64,000 nt of DNA. Source: Rippkaea orientalis PCC 8801. Its GTDB lineage: Bacteria > Cyanobacteriota > Cyanobacteriia > Cyanobacteriales > Microcystaceae. The position numbers and the translations under genes were made by a program. This document shows positions 43,278-54,000 of the stretch, piece after piece (position 1 is the stretch's first letter; the number at the start of each line of letters is the position of its first letter). The DNA is taken from positions 3,442,097 to 3,506,096 of the forward strand of contig NC_011726.1 in assembly GCF_000021805.1 (NCBI RefSeq), read 5' to 3'. The notes beneath the pieces were generated by a model. It saw only the letters and a list, made by a program, of their open reading frames with translations. It did not search any database and had not been told where the DNA came from.

Positions 43278-46200
43278 ATGACCCACACTTCTCCTAAATC
43301 CAATCCCCAAAATACCAACGGCAAAACACCCATTCCTGGAAAGCCCACTCACCATAATAGTACAGGATCTGAAACTGCCGAGGAATCGACTGCACCCATA
43401 ACACCCATCAGTGAAGTCAACCAACTGTCTACCGTCATCACGGCTCCTAGATTAACCTTACCTGTCACCCATCGCACGACTTCTCTCGATCCCTCAAAAC
43501 TTCCCAAAACTTGGCGAACTCAACAATTAGTTCAATGGTGGCAAAAACTTAACCTCCGTTCTAAAACCATTGTAGCTGCCACGCTCATGGGTGTGGTTCC
43601 TGTGGTTATAGTTGGCTCAATTACCTATGGAGTCGTTCACCAAGGGTTAACTAAGCAAGTACTCCAATTTGAAAGCACCAATAACCAGGAATTGGGAGCC
43701 TTAGTTAACCGCTTTATGCGCGATCGCTATTTTAATATCCAAGAGCTGGCCACTTGGGATATTTTTACCAATCCTCAATTACGCACTGCTAACGCCAAAA
43801 AATCCCAACAGGCTGCTTTAGATAACTTCATTAAAATTTCTCCAATTTATGATAGTATTGCCTTCTTTGATCTAACGGGAAATGTTATTAGTCAATCCCA
43901 AGGAACCCCCTTAAAAAACCATCAAGATCGCAGTTATTTCCAAGAAGCTCTTAAGAGTGGCAAAGCAGTTATTAGTCAACCGCTGCTCTCAGCTACAGAA
44001 GGAACAGTTAATGTCTATTTTGCAGCCCCAGTCAAAGACAAATTTAGCGGCAAAATCGTTGGGGTTGTGCGAGCTAGAATGCCCGTTAAATTTTTACAAG
44101 AAATTGTTAAAAAAGAAGCGGATTTAGGCGAAGTAAGTTACCTAATTAATAAAGATCAAGAAATTTTCCTCAGCTCTAAAGGAATTTATACGACCTCAAT
44201 TAATAGTGCCGGAAAAAAGGATGAAAGAGGAGAACAATCTACTTATAAAGCTATTGAAGCCCAGCAGGAAATCAAAGCCTATGATAAGTTAGCCCAAAAA
44301 AATCTTCCTTTGTCCATCGAAGCAGGAGATAAACTTGTTGCTTTTGCCCCCTTAGGAGAACTAGATGGCTTACCCAATTTAGGCTGGAATGCCGTTACTA
44401 CCCTAGACAAAAGTCTGGTCTTTGCTCCTCAAAATCAACTGCTCGCCGCCCTATTTTGGGGGACGTTACTAACAGCAGTCAGTGTTGGGGCGATCGCGGT
44501 TCTCTTAGCTGAACGCGCTACCCGTCCTCTGCGTCAAATGGTTAAAACCGTCAAAAAAATTGGGGAGGGAAATTTGGAGGTTGAAGTTCCCATCCAAGGA
44601 CAAGATGAATTGGCTGTCCTTGGGAGTAGCCTCAATAGTATGACCCAACGGTTGAAAACCTTGATTGACCAACAATCCGTCTCCGTTGAAGAAGCAAAAG
44701 TTTTAGTTAAGGTAGCCGGAACCGTTGTTAGCGATAGCCTAGGGTTCGATAAACTGGTCAATGAAGCCTTAGACCAAGCCAAAACTATTCTAAGGACAGA
44801 ACGGATCGTTGTCTATCAATTCGACCTCGATGGAGGAAACGGCTATATTTCCCACGAATCCGTCAGTTTAGGCTATAGCAGTGCCTTCAATACGGATGTG
44901 GGCGATCGCTGCATCCCCCACCGCTTACTCCAAGACTATAAACAGGGACGAATCGTAGCAACCCCCGATGTCTATCAAGCGGGATTTCACCCTGAACACC
45001 TAGCATTGATGGAACGGTTAGGCATTAAAGCCAATCTCGTCGTTCCCATTGTCCGTCCGGGTCAACTTTTTGGCCTGTTGATTGCCCATCACTGCCAACA
45101 AAGCCACCTTTGGCAAGAAAACGAAATTATCTTCCTCAAGAACTTAGCTGAACAATTTGCTACCAGCTTAGACCGTCTGAGGGTCAGGGAACAACGGGAA
45201 AAAGATAATCAGAAAGCCGAACAATTAAAGGAAATAACCTTAAGAATGGCTGCTGCTGTCACGACGGAGAAGATTTTAGAGACTTGTGTCAATCAAGTAC
45301 GTTCCTCCCTGAACAGCGATCGTGTCATTGTCTATCGCTTTGATGCCACTTGGAATGGAACCATTATCGCAGAATCCGTTGCCGAGGAATTTCCCCGGGC
45401 TCTAGGAGCCGAAATTCGTGACCCTTGTTTTGCCCAACGCTATGTCGAAAAGTACAGACAAGGACGAGTAGCAGCAACTCCTGATATCTATAATGCCGGA
45501 TTGACCCAGTGCCACTTAAAACAACTCGAACCCTTTCAAGTCAAAGCCAATTTAGTTGCCCCAGTGTTACGCAAAGGAAAACTGTTAGGGTTATTAATTA
45601 CTCATCAGTGTTCAGGAACCCGTGACTGGGAACAAGGCGAAATTAACTTCTTTTCTCAAGTTGCCACCCAAGTTGGATTTGCCTTAGAACGGGCTGATTT
45701 ATTGGAAGGACAAAAACTCGCCCAAGAAAAACAACGCCAAGCCAAGGAAAAACTACAACAACGAGCCTTAGAACTGCTGATGGAAGTTGATCCCGTTAGC
45801 CGAGGCGATCTCACCATTCGTGCCCATGTCACCGAGGATGAAATTGGGACGATTGCCGATTCCTATAACGCCACCATTGAAAACCTACGGAAGATTGTAA
45901 CCCAGGTGCAACAATCGGCAGGAGTCGTTGCCAACACCACCAATACCAATGAATCAGCCGTGCGGGCACTGTCCGAAGAATCCCACCGTCAGGCCGAAGA
46001 AATTGCAGCAGCCCTCGATCGCTTGCAAGCCATGACCCATTCTATTCGGGCAGTAGCAACCAATGCAGAACTCGCTCAAATGACCGTACAACAAGCCACC
46101 CACACCGTAGAATCAGGGGAAGAAGCCATGAATCGGACGGTAGATGGGATTATGGCTATTCGGGAAACCGTCGCTGAAACCGCCAAAAAAGTGAAACGGT

Positions 46201-46739
46201 TAGGGGAATCTTCGCAAAAAATCTCGAAAGTCGTCAACTTGATTAGTAGCTTTGCCGATCAGACCAACCTCTTAGCGTTGAACGCTTCCATTGAAGCAGC
46301 CCACGCGGGAGAAGAAGGACGAGGCTTTGCGGTAGTTGCATCAGAAGTGCGGTCCCTCGCCCGTCAATCGGCCGAAGCCACGGCGGAAATTGAAGCCCTA
46401 GTCGCCAGTATTCAAGCTGAAACCAACGAGGTTGTGGCTGCCATGGAAGCAGGGACACAACAAGTCGTCACCGGGACGAAATTAGTGGATGAAACGCGCA
46501 AGAGTCTGAACCAAATTACGGCAGCCAGTGTGCAAATTACGGAATTAGTCGAAGCCATTACCAAAGCTGCGGTAGAACAGTCAGCTACGAGTCAATCGGT
46601 GACTCAAACCATGACTGAAGTCGCGGCGATTTCTAACAAAACGTCTTCCGAAGCGGCACAAGTTTCCGACTCCTTCAAACAACTGTTAGACGTGGCTCAA
46701 ACTCTGCAAGAAAGTGTGCGTCAGTTCAAAGTTCAATAA
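43278..46739 (+). CDS. Methyl-accepting chemotaxis receptor with two GAF domains (PixJ-like phototaxis receptor 1)
   Basis: A 1153-residue receptor. Order: a Pro/Thr-rich N-terminus (1-95), membrane helix (about 98-120), extracytoplasmic Cache-like sensor (130-375), second helix (about 390-412), HAMP ([20 protein letters not shown]), GAF1 (about 475-640), GAF2 (655-815), a second HAMP-like unit ([19 protein letters not shown]) and the signalling hairpin with [23 protein letters not shown]2 holds DPCF (Cys717) and QCH (Cys745), the two cysteines of DXCF cyanobacteriochromes, so bilin-based blue/green-type sensing is predicted. GAF1 lacks the canonical Cys (FHPEHL). Start is ATG. Confidence 0.88.
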   Translation: MTHTSPKSNPQNTNGKTPIPGKPTHHNSTGSETAEESTAPITPISEVNQLSTVITAPRLTLPVTHRTTSLDPSKLPKTWRTQQLVQWWQKLNLRSKTIVAATLMGVVPVVIVGSITYGVVHQGLTKQVLQFESTNNQELGALVNRFMRDRYFNIQELATWDIFTNPQLRTANAKKSQQAALDNFIKISPIYDSIAFFDLTGNVISQSQGTPLKNHQDRSYFQEALKSGKAVISQPLLSATEGTVNVYFAAPVKDKFSGKIVGVVRARMPVKFLQEIVKKEADLGEVSYLINKDQEIFLSSKGIYTTSINSAGKKDERGEQSTYKAIEAQQEIKAYDKLAQKNLPLSIEAGDKLVAFAPLGELDGLPNLGWNAVTTLDKSLVFAPQNQLLAALFWGTLLTAVSVGAIAVLLAERATRPLRQMVKTVKKIGEGNLEVEVPIQGQDELAVLGSSLNSMTQRLKTLIDQQSVSVEEAKVLVKVAGTVVSDSLGFDKLVNEALDQAKTILRTERIVVYQFDLDGGNGYISHESVSLGYSSAFNTDVGDRCIPHRLLQDYKQGRIVATPDVYQAGFHPEHLALMERLGIKANLVVPIVRPGQLFGLLIAHHCQQSHLWQENEIIFLKNLAEQFATSLDRLRVREQREKDNQKAEQLKEITLRMAAAVTTEKILETCVNQVRSSLNSDRVIVYRFDATWNGTIIAESVAEEFPRALGAEIRDPCFAQRYVEKYRQGRVAATPDIYNAGLTQCHLKQLEPFQVKANLVAPVLRKGKLLGLLITHQCSGTRDWEQGEINFFSQVATQVGFALERADLLEGQKLAQEKQRQAKEKLQQRALELLMEVDPVSRGDLTIRAHVTEDEIGTIADSYNATIENLRKIVTQVQQSAGVVANTTNTNESAVRALSEESHRQAEEIAAALDRLQAMTHSIRAVATNAELAQMTVQQATHTVESGEEAMNRTVDGIMAIRETVAETAKKVKRLGESSQKISKVVNLISSFADQTNLLALNASIEAAHAGEEGRGFAVVASEVRSLARQSAEATAEIEALVASIQAETNEVVAAMEAGTQQVVTGTKLVDETRKSLNQITAASVQITELVEAITKAAVEQSATSQSVTQTMTEVAAISNKTSSEAAQVSDSFKQLLDVAQTLQESVRQFKVQ

Positions 46740-46940
46740 CCCCTGACACGGGGTAGGGGAGTTAGGGAAAATTTACTCCCGAAATCCCCATGAAATGACA
46801 ACAATGCTTTGACCTCTGACTCAGTGTAAGGGCGGGTTTTGCAAGATTGATGGTTCTCAAAGTCACTGGCTCACTCAACCCATCCCTACCACTCCTGACT
46901 CTCCCTTTATCCTTATATCTCTATCCACGGAATACTGATC

Positions 46941-47570
46941 ATGACTTCCCTTCCTTCCCCTAACCGCCAATTTAAAATTCCCATTAGAATTATCGCCCTC
47001 ATCGTGTTGGCAGTCCTCACTTGGTTTATTGTCGTCTCTTGCGGCAGTACCAACGCTAAGCAAAGTCATTTTACCCTCCAACCCGATGAGATCTCTGACT
47101 ATATTTTCCGCATTATTAAATCCGAACGCACCATCTACGGTAAGTACGTTGTACAGAGGATGAAAAGCGAAAATATTGTCCATGCCTCAGAAAATTGGCA
47201 ACAGGAACGAGCATTACCCCTACCTGCCCAAATGTTTCGCATGACGGCAGAACTCGCCTCAGAAAATAGTCCCTTTAGCTATGGCTCAATGTCCCCTTGG
47301 AGTCTCAATGAGAATAATCTGCCTAAAACGGACTTTGAAAAGCAAGCCATGCAAACGGTTTTAGACACAGGATTACCCGTTAAAGACTATCAAATCAAAG
47401 ACGGCAAAAAATATTTTACGGCTTTGTATCCCGATAAAGCTGTAGCGGCTGCCTGTGTGGATTGCCACAATAACCATCCCATCCATAAACAACGTTATCC
47501 CGACAAGGTGTTTCAAGTGGGGGATGTGATGGGGGGAATTTTGATCAATTTACCCCTTGATCAAGAATAA
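46941..47570 (+). CDS. DUF3365 c-type haem sensor protein
   Basis: A 209-residue protein of the DUF3365 (Tll0287-like) family. An N-terminal hydrophobic segment (residues 16-33, ending VVSCG) acts as anchor or lipoprotein signal, followed by an extracytoplasmic domain. It carries CVDCH (Cys172, Cys175, His176), a haem-c attachment motif, followed by NNHPIHKQRYP and GDVMGGILI. Tll0287 is a haem-c protein with an unusual axial ligand; relatives are often fused to kinases or receptors as sensor domains. Here it is free, between two receptor genes, suggesting redox or small-gas input to the same pathway. The function is inferred from context. Confidence 0.8.
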   Translation: MTSLPSPNRQFKIPIRIIALIVLAVLTWFIVVSCGSTNAKQSHFTLQPDEISDYIFRIIKSERTIYGKYVVQRMKSENIVHASENWQQERALPLPAQMFRMTAELASENSPFSYGSMSPWSLNENNLPKTDFEKQAMQTVLDTGLPVKDYQIKDGKKYFTALYPDKAVAAACVDCHNNHPIHKQRYPDKVFQVGDVMGGILINLPLDQE

Positions 47571-47620
47571 GCAACCCTTAGGCGGAAGGCAAAAAGTAAA
47601 AAAGTTAGGACTTTCGGAAG

Positions 47621-50600
47621 ATGAAAACCCCTATGAAACCGGAAAACATTCAACAGCTATCAGTAAACAATAAACAGTTCTCAGGAGTCAAAATCTCTCC
47701 CCCTCCCCCTCTCTCCCCCTCCCCTCCTCTCTCAACTCCCGACTCCCGTCGTCAGTCTCGCAGTCTATGGCAACGGTTCTCTGACCTGCCGATCACCCAG
47801 AAAACCCAATTAGCGACAGCTTTGATGGTAGTTGCCATTGGCGGTTGTATTGGAGTCGGGTACGCTTCGTTAGTCAGTAGTTTGCGTTCTCAGTTGCGCT
47901 ATCAAACTCAGTCCCAATTGGCAGTAACAGCGCTGAACTATCAAAGGGATTTGGAGGATATGGGGTTGGATTTTATTACCCAAGCAGACAATCCAACCAT
48001 CATTAATGCTGCTGTCAACTCTGCTAAGGGTAAACCCTTATCTCCAGAGCTTCGTAATCGTCTGAAGTCCATTCTCGATAGTGAGTTGAAAATTCGCAAG
48101 CTCGAATATGCAACGTTGGTGGGTAACGATGGCCGAATTATTGTTAATGCTAATGCTGATCGCGCGGGACAAGTTTTTGAACCCAAAAAGCTAGTTAATC
48201 AAGTTTTTAAGAATCCGCAGCAACTCCGTACCAGTGAGATTGTGCCTTGGTTAGAATTGACTCTTGAAAAACCCCTATTACCGGAGGGCTTTTCTAGTCA
48301 AGATGCTTTAATACGCTATACCATTACTCCCGTTAAACTTCCTGGTAGCCAAAAGGTCATTGGAGCGTTAGTGTCAGGGGATATTGTTAATCGCAATTTA
48401 TCCATTGTGGAGCAAACCGTTGAAGCGTTTCAAAGTGTGGGCTATAGTGCCATCTATCTCCATCAAACCTCGACGGGAACTTTTTCGTTAGCTACTTCTT
48501 TTGGTAAAACGGAAATGCGACAACCGACGATGAACCTAGACTGGGTTCCTCCTTCTCTTTTGGCTGAAGCCGTCGCGGCTAAGGGGAAAGCAGTTTCTGG
48601 GCGTGGTTTGGTCGGGAAGCGCAATTATACCTTTTCAGCTAAGGCGTTACCCAATAGTCAAGGCAATACGGTAGCAGTCTTGGTGTTTGGTGATCCTGAA
48701 TTAGCTCTAGAACAGATTATTAAACAAAATTTATTGCTACAGTTGGGGTTATCAGGGGTTGCCCTGGTGATTATTTTGGGGGTAACTTGGGCGATCGCTA
48801 AAGCTATTACTCATCCCATTAAACGTCTTGAGGAAGTCACAGAAGCCTTTGCTCAAGGGAACTATCAGGTACGCGCTAATGATAGGAATCAAGATGAGTT
48901 AGGACGGTTAGCCAAGGCCTTTAATCGGATGGCCGAGAGCATCGTTACCAATAATGATCGGATTCGTCAAGAAACGGAACTGTTTCGCTTTCTCTCTGAG
49001 TTACAGACCCAAGACTTTACGTTATCGGTAACAGACGGAGAAAACACTCTAAAACCCTTAGAAAATTGGTTTTCTAGGGCATTAGCCAAAGCACGGCAAC
49101 TGTTGGGGGCCGATCGCTTGTTAATCTATCGTTTTGCCCCCGATGGACGGGGAACCATTGACTATGAATCCTTTGGTTCAGGGGTTAGTAGTACTCTCAA
49201 TCAACAGATTGGGGATGCTTGTATTCCGGCGGAATTACTCGAAGCTTATCGGGTTGATCGGGTAGCGATGATCAATAATCTCAGTGAGGTCACGTTAGAT
49301 CCCGATCACCTGGAACTCTTAACCCGATTGGGAGTTCAAGCTAATTTAGTCATTCCGATTTTAAATCAAGGCAATTTATTTGGGTTACTGATAGCTCATC
49401 AATGTTTCTCTCCCCGTCAGTGGGAAGAACGGGATATTAATTTCCTTAAACAGTTATCGACCCAATTCCAGGTCATTTTAAACCGATTGAGTTTGAGCCA
49501 TCAACAAGCCATTGACGCAAGGTTAGCCCAATCTCTCAAAACGATTACTCAGCGCATTTCCGGGGCATTTGACCTAGAAAATCTGTTTGCGATCGCGGTG
49601 AATAACTGTCGAGAAGCCTTGGCAACCGATCGCGTCATTGTCTATTGTTTTGATGAAAATTGGAAGGGGACAGTTACGGCTGAGTCGGTTCGAGCGGGGT
49701 ATCCCCAAGCGTTGGGAGCCCTCATCGCTGATCCCTGTTTTGCGGAGCGATACGTCGAAAAGTACCGCCAAGGTCGGGTTCAAGCTACTACCAATATTCA
49801 AACGGCCGGACTGACTCAATGTCATCTCCAGCAACTCGAACCCTTTGGGGTAAAAGCTAATTTAGTCGCGCCTATCGTCGTCTCTGAACAACTCTATGGC
49901 TTGTTAATTGCCCATCATTGTGAGTCCCCGCGCTATTGGGATCAGTCTGCTATTGATTTTATGACGCAAGTGGCTATTCAAGTCGGGGTTGCCCTAGAAC
50001 GGGCGAATTTACTCAATGAACAGGTAGAGAATTTGGAACAGCAACGGCAAGCCAAGGAACGTCTACAACAGCAAGCTTTAGCATTACTGATGCAGGTTGA
50101 ACCCATTAGTCGGGGTGATCTGACGGTTAGGGCAAAAGTAACCCCCGATGAAATTGGCACGATCGCCGACTCCTATAATGCGACGGTACAAAACCTGCGA
50201 CGCATTGTTCAGCAAGTTCAGCAAGCTTCCCATCAACTGTCCACCACTAGCGATAAGAATGAACTCTCGATTCAATCCTTAGCCAGTGAGGCTTTACGTC
50301 AGGTGGAAGAAATCGCTCAAGCGAGCCAAAAATTACAGGCAATGAGTGATTCAATTAAAACCGTGGCTCATAATGCTCAAAATACCCTCGAAGCTTTCTC
50401 CCAAGCCAGTCAAACCGTTGAAGAAGGGGAAATGGTGATTAATCAAACCGTTGAAGGGATGATGTCCATTCGAGAAACGGTGACGCAAGCAGCCGAAAAA
50501 GTACAACACCTCTCGTCAGCGTCTGAGCAAATTTCTAAGGCCGTGAGTCTGATTAGCCGTTTTGCGGCTCAAACCCATTTATTAGCTCTGAAAGCGTCCA

Positions 50601-51049
50601 TTGAAGCTGCTAGGGCCGGCGAGGAAGGACGAGGCTTTGCGGTGATCGCCGATGAGGTCCGTACCTTGGCTGCCCAGTCGGCGGAAGCGACGGCGGAAAT
50701 TGAAGCGTTGGTGAGCAATATTCAAGGGGAAACCAAAGAAGTCGCCCAAGCGATGACCACGGGACGGGAACAAGTGATGATTGGCTCCAATTTGGTTGAA
50801 CAAACCCGTCACAGTCTTAATCAAATGGTTTCTACCAGTGAACAAATTCAACAGTTGGTGAAATCTATTTCTCAAGCGGCGATCGCCCAATCTGAAGCCT
50901 CTGAAACCGTTACCCAAGTGATGGAAGAAGTTTCCGCGATCGCTCACCATACCTCCTCTTCTGCTAAATCCGTTTCTAACTCCTTCAAAGACTTATTAAC
51001 GGTCGCTCATGAACTCCAAACCAGTGTGGATCAATTTAAGGTCAATTAG
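47621..51049 (+). CDS. Methyl-accepting chemotaxis receptor with two GAF domains (PixJ-like phototaxis receptor 2)
   Basis: A 1142-residue receptor with the same plan as its neighbour: N-terminus with a repeat-derived SPPPPLSPSPPLS stretch (near residues 26-40), membrane helix (about 66-88), Cache-like domain, helix (about 370-395), HAMP, GAF1, GAF2, HAMP-like unit and hairpin. GAF2 has DPCF (Cys706) and QCH (Cys734), again a DXCF bilin pocket; GAF1 lacks the canonical Cys (LDPDHL). The signalling tip reads QTHLLALKASIEAARAG instead of [10 protein letters not shown], two changes at normally conserved Asn positions. That may alter trimer or kinase contacts. Confidence 0.88.
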   Translation: MKTPMKPENIQQLSVNNKQFSGVKISPPPPLSPSPPLSTPDSRRQSRSLWQRFSDLPITQKTQLATALMVVAIGGCIGVGYASLVSSLRSQLRYQTQSQLAVTALNYQRDLEDMGLDFITQADNPTIINAAVNSAKGKPLSPELRNRLKSILDSELKIRKLEYATLVGNDGRIIVNANADRAGQVFEPKKLVNQVFKNPQQLRTSEIVPWLELTLEKPLLPEGFSSQDALIRYTITPVKLPGSQKVIGALVSGDIVNRNLSIVEQTVEAFQSVGYSAIYLHQTSTGTFSLATSFGKTEMRQPTMNLDWVPPSLLAEAVAAKGKAVSGRGLVGKRNYTFSAKALPNSQGNTVAVLVFGDPELALEQIIKQNLLLQLGLSGVALVIILGVTWAIAKAITHPIKRLEEVTEAFAQGNYQVRANDRNQDELGRLAKAFNRMAESIVTNNDRIRQETELFRFLSELQTQDFTLSVTDGENTLKPLENWFSRALAKARQLLGADRLLIYRFAPDGRGTIDYESFGSGVSSTLNQQIGDACIPAELLEAYRVDRVAMINNLSEVTLDPDHLELLTRLGVQANLVIPILNQGNLFGLLIAHQCFSPRQWEERDINFLKQLSTQFQVILNRLSLSHQQAIDARLAQSLKTITQRISGAFDLENLFAIAVNNCREALATDRVIVYCFDENWKGTVTAESVRAGYPQALGALIADPCFAERYVEKYRQGRVQATTNIQTAGLTQCHLQQLEPFGVKANLVAPIVVSEQLYGLLIAHHCESPRYWDQSAIDFMTQVAIQVGVALERANLLNEQVENLEQQRQAKERLQQQALALLMQVEPISRGDLTVRAKVTPDEIGTIADSYNATVQNLRRIVQQVQQASHQLSTTSDKNELSIQSLASEALRQVEEIAQASQKLQAMSDSIKTVAHNAQNTLEAFSQASQTVEEGEMVINQTVEGMMSIRETVTQAAEKVQHLSSASEQISKAVSLISRFAAQTHLLALKASIEAARAGEEGRGFAVIADEVRTLAAQSAEATAEIEALVSNIQGETKEVAQAMTTGREQVMIGSNLVEQTRHSLNQMVSTSEQIQQLVKSISQAAIAQSEASETVTQVMEEVSAIAHHTSSSAKSVSNSFKDLLTVAHELQTSVDQFKVN

Positions 51050-51086
51050 AGCAACAGGCAACAGGCAATAGTAAAGGTTTTCATCC

Positions 51087-54000
51087 ATGATTAATCCTGA
51101 CATCCGCGACGGAGCTTATCAATTTTTTATCGAAGAGGCTCCAGAACTCCTAGAAATTATCGAATCTGGTCTACTGACCCTCAGAGACGATCGCACTAAA
51201 CCGAAGGTTCATGAGATTATGCGAGCGGCTCACTCCCTCAAAGGGGGAGCCGCTAGTGTGGAACTCGATACCATTAAACTCCTTGCCCATCGTCTAGAGG
51301 ACATTTTTAAGGCTTTCTATGACGAAACCGTGGAAATTGATCAGGAGTTAGAAACTTGGTTGCTACACGCTTATGACTGTCTTAAAGACCCTCTGATGGA
51401 ACAAATTGAGACGGGAAGTTTTGATGAAACCTTAGCCTTAGAGAAGGCTATGCCGATTTTAGCGAGGATTGAGGAGCGTTTAGGAGATAGTCTGACTCAA
51501 GGGGAGCAATATATTCCCTCTAGTGAGGATTTGGGAATTGATATTGTTTCGTCGATTTTTGAGGTAGATGTCGCTCAGGGATTGGATCATCTTACTAATC
51601 TAGTGACGAATCCCCAAGACTATGATCTCGTAGGGGAATTACGCACCCAAGCGGAGGTATTTCAGGGGTTTGGGGAGTTACTCAATTTACCTGGGTTGGG
51701 TGCGATCGCCCAAACAGTATTAACGGCCATTGAAATCAATGGAGATCACGCTTTAACCATTGCGCAACTAGCTCTAGGGGATTTTCAAACCAGTTATCAT
51801 CAAGTGCTTCATCAAGGCGATCGCACTCATGGGGGACAACCTTCTCCTGAGTTATTAACTTGGACTCAATTGGAGTCAGTAGAAGCAAACAGCAGTTTCT
51901 CTGTACAGCAGTCAGAAGGGATAGAAATTGAGCCGAAAATTGCTCTACCCAGTCCAGAGATTAAACGCTTTTCCCTGGATAATTTGTTTGAAGACAATGA
52001 TGAGGAACAGCTTAATGAAATGGGTTTTGGTTTCTCAGACTTAGATTTCTTAACGTTTGAAGCGGAAAATCAAGGGTCAGAAGCTATTACGACGATTCAA
52101 TCAGAACCTTTCGTAGAACCTCATGAACTTTCTTTCGGTACTCCTGCTTTAGAAGACGTTTTCAGTCATGTTATTGATAGTAGTCTTGAAGAACCCATCA
52201 TCAATTCCACAGAACAAGAAGAGTCAACGCTTCTCGACAGTCCTTCTTTAGAGGATGTCTTTGGGGGAGTTGAACTGATGGAGAGTTTCGACTCAACGGT
52301 TCTACCACCGTCTGAAATCCCAGATTCTAGAGAAGATCTTGACCAGATAGTCCAATCAGTGGAAGCCATCTTTAATGAACTTCCTCCCTTAGCTGAAGTT
52401 GAAATATCTCCCCATTCTCCCCACCCTTCCCACACTCCCCACCCTTCCCACACTCCCCACCCTTCCCACACTCCCCACCCTTCCCACACTCCCCAAACTC
52501 CCCTCCCCCTGTCCTCCTCTTCCCCACCTTCCGAACGCGAAAAAACCCCCTCAAAGGCTAGAACTCAGACCCTTAAAGGCAATCTTTCGGTTAAGGTCGA
52601 TTTGGATCGTCTGGAACGGATGAATAATTTAATTGGGGAATTAGCCATTAATCGTAATAGTCTATCCCTACAAAATGAGCAATTACAAGGGGGAGTTAAA
52701 GAATTACTGCACCGTTTCCGCTATTTCCAACAGATGACGGGAAAATTAAGGGAAGTAGCCGACGAAATGTTAGTGGCTCCTGAACGCTATAGTGTAGGGG
52801 TCAATGGTCGTTCAAGTCTACGAGCAACGCCAAGAGGGGGTCTAACAACGGATTTTGACTCCTTGGAAATGGATTCCTACGGGGGACTCTATTCTTTGTT
52901 ACAAACGGTTCTGGATGAGATGGTTCAGCTTGAAGAATCCGTTGATGATATTGTTCTGTTTGCTCGCTCTTCTAATCAAACCCTTGATCAACAGGGTCAA
53001 ATGCTCACCAATCTGCGTGATGAGCTAATGTGGGCGAGAATGTTGCCGTTATCGGAGGTCTTAAATCGATTTCCACGGATTTTACGCAATCTTTCTAGTA
53101 ACTACCATAAAAAAGTTAAACTGAATCTTCACGGAACGGGGGTTCTAGTCGATAAGGCGGCCTTAGAAAAACTCTATGATCCCTTACTCCATCTGTTGCG
53201 CAATGGTTTTGATCATGGGATTGAATCCCCAGAAATCCGCCGTCAGTTGGGTAAATCAGAAGTCGGACAAATCGACATTCGTGCCTATCACCAAGGAAAT
53301 CAAACGATTATTGAGATCACCGATGATGGACGGGGGATTAATCTCGATCAAGTCGCTCAAAAAGCGGTTGAAGCGGGATTAATTCGACCAGAACAGGTTC
53401 AAACCATTAGTAAAGAACAATTACAACATCTGATTTTTGAACCAGGATTTTCTACCGCTACTCAAGTCAGTGAATTGTCGGGACGGGGAGTGGGATTAGA
53501 TGTGGTTAGGGATCAACTGCGTACCCTAAAAGGGTCTGTATCGGTGAGTTCAGTATACGGTCAAGGGACAACGTTTACATTACGTCTTCCTCTTACCTTG
53601 ACCATCGCTAAATTGTTGGTCTGTTTGGTGGAACAAGAAGGAGGGTCTAAGACGGCGATCGCTCTTCCGTCTGATAGTATTGAAGAGATTCTCATGCCTG
53701 AAGACGACCAAATTAAAAAATCAGGCAATGCTCGCTTTTTACACTGGCAATCCCAAATTATCCCCATTTATCCCCTCGGAGATCTTCTGAACTATGGTTG
53801 TGTCTTTTCTTCAGGGTTTACCAGTAAAGCTCTTCAAGCGGTTTCTAACCCGGTAGAGTGGGGTTTGCCTCTGTTAATTCTCCGTCGGGGACAACAACTT
53901 TATGCACTCGAAGCTAGTCGTCTGGTGACGGAACAGGAATTGGTGGTTAAACCTTTTGGGAGTGCGATCACACCACCGTCCTATACCTACGGTTGTACGA

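Noticed and set aside
52399-52623. LPTLPTLPT and related frames in the cheA repeat
   Set aside because: Alternative-frame readings of the 18-bp repeat inside a conserved gene.
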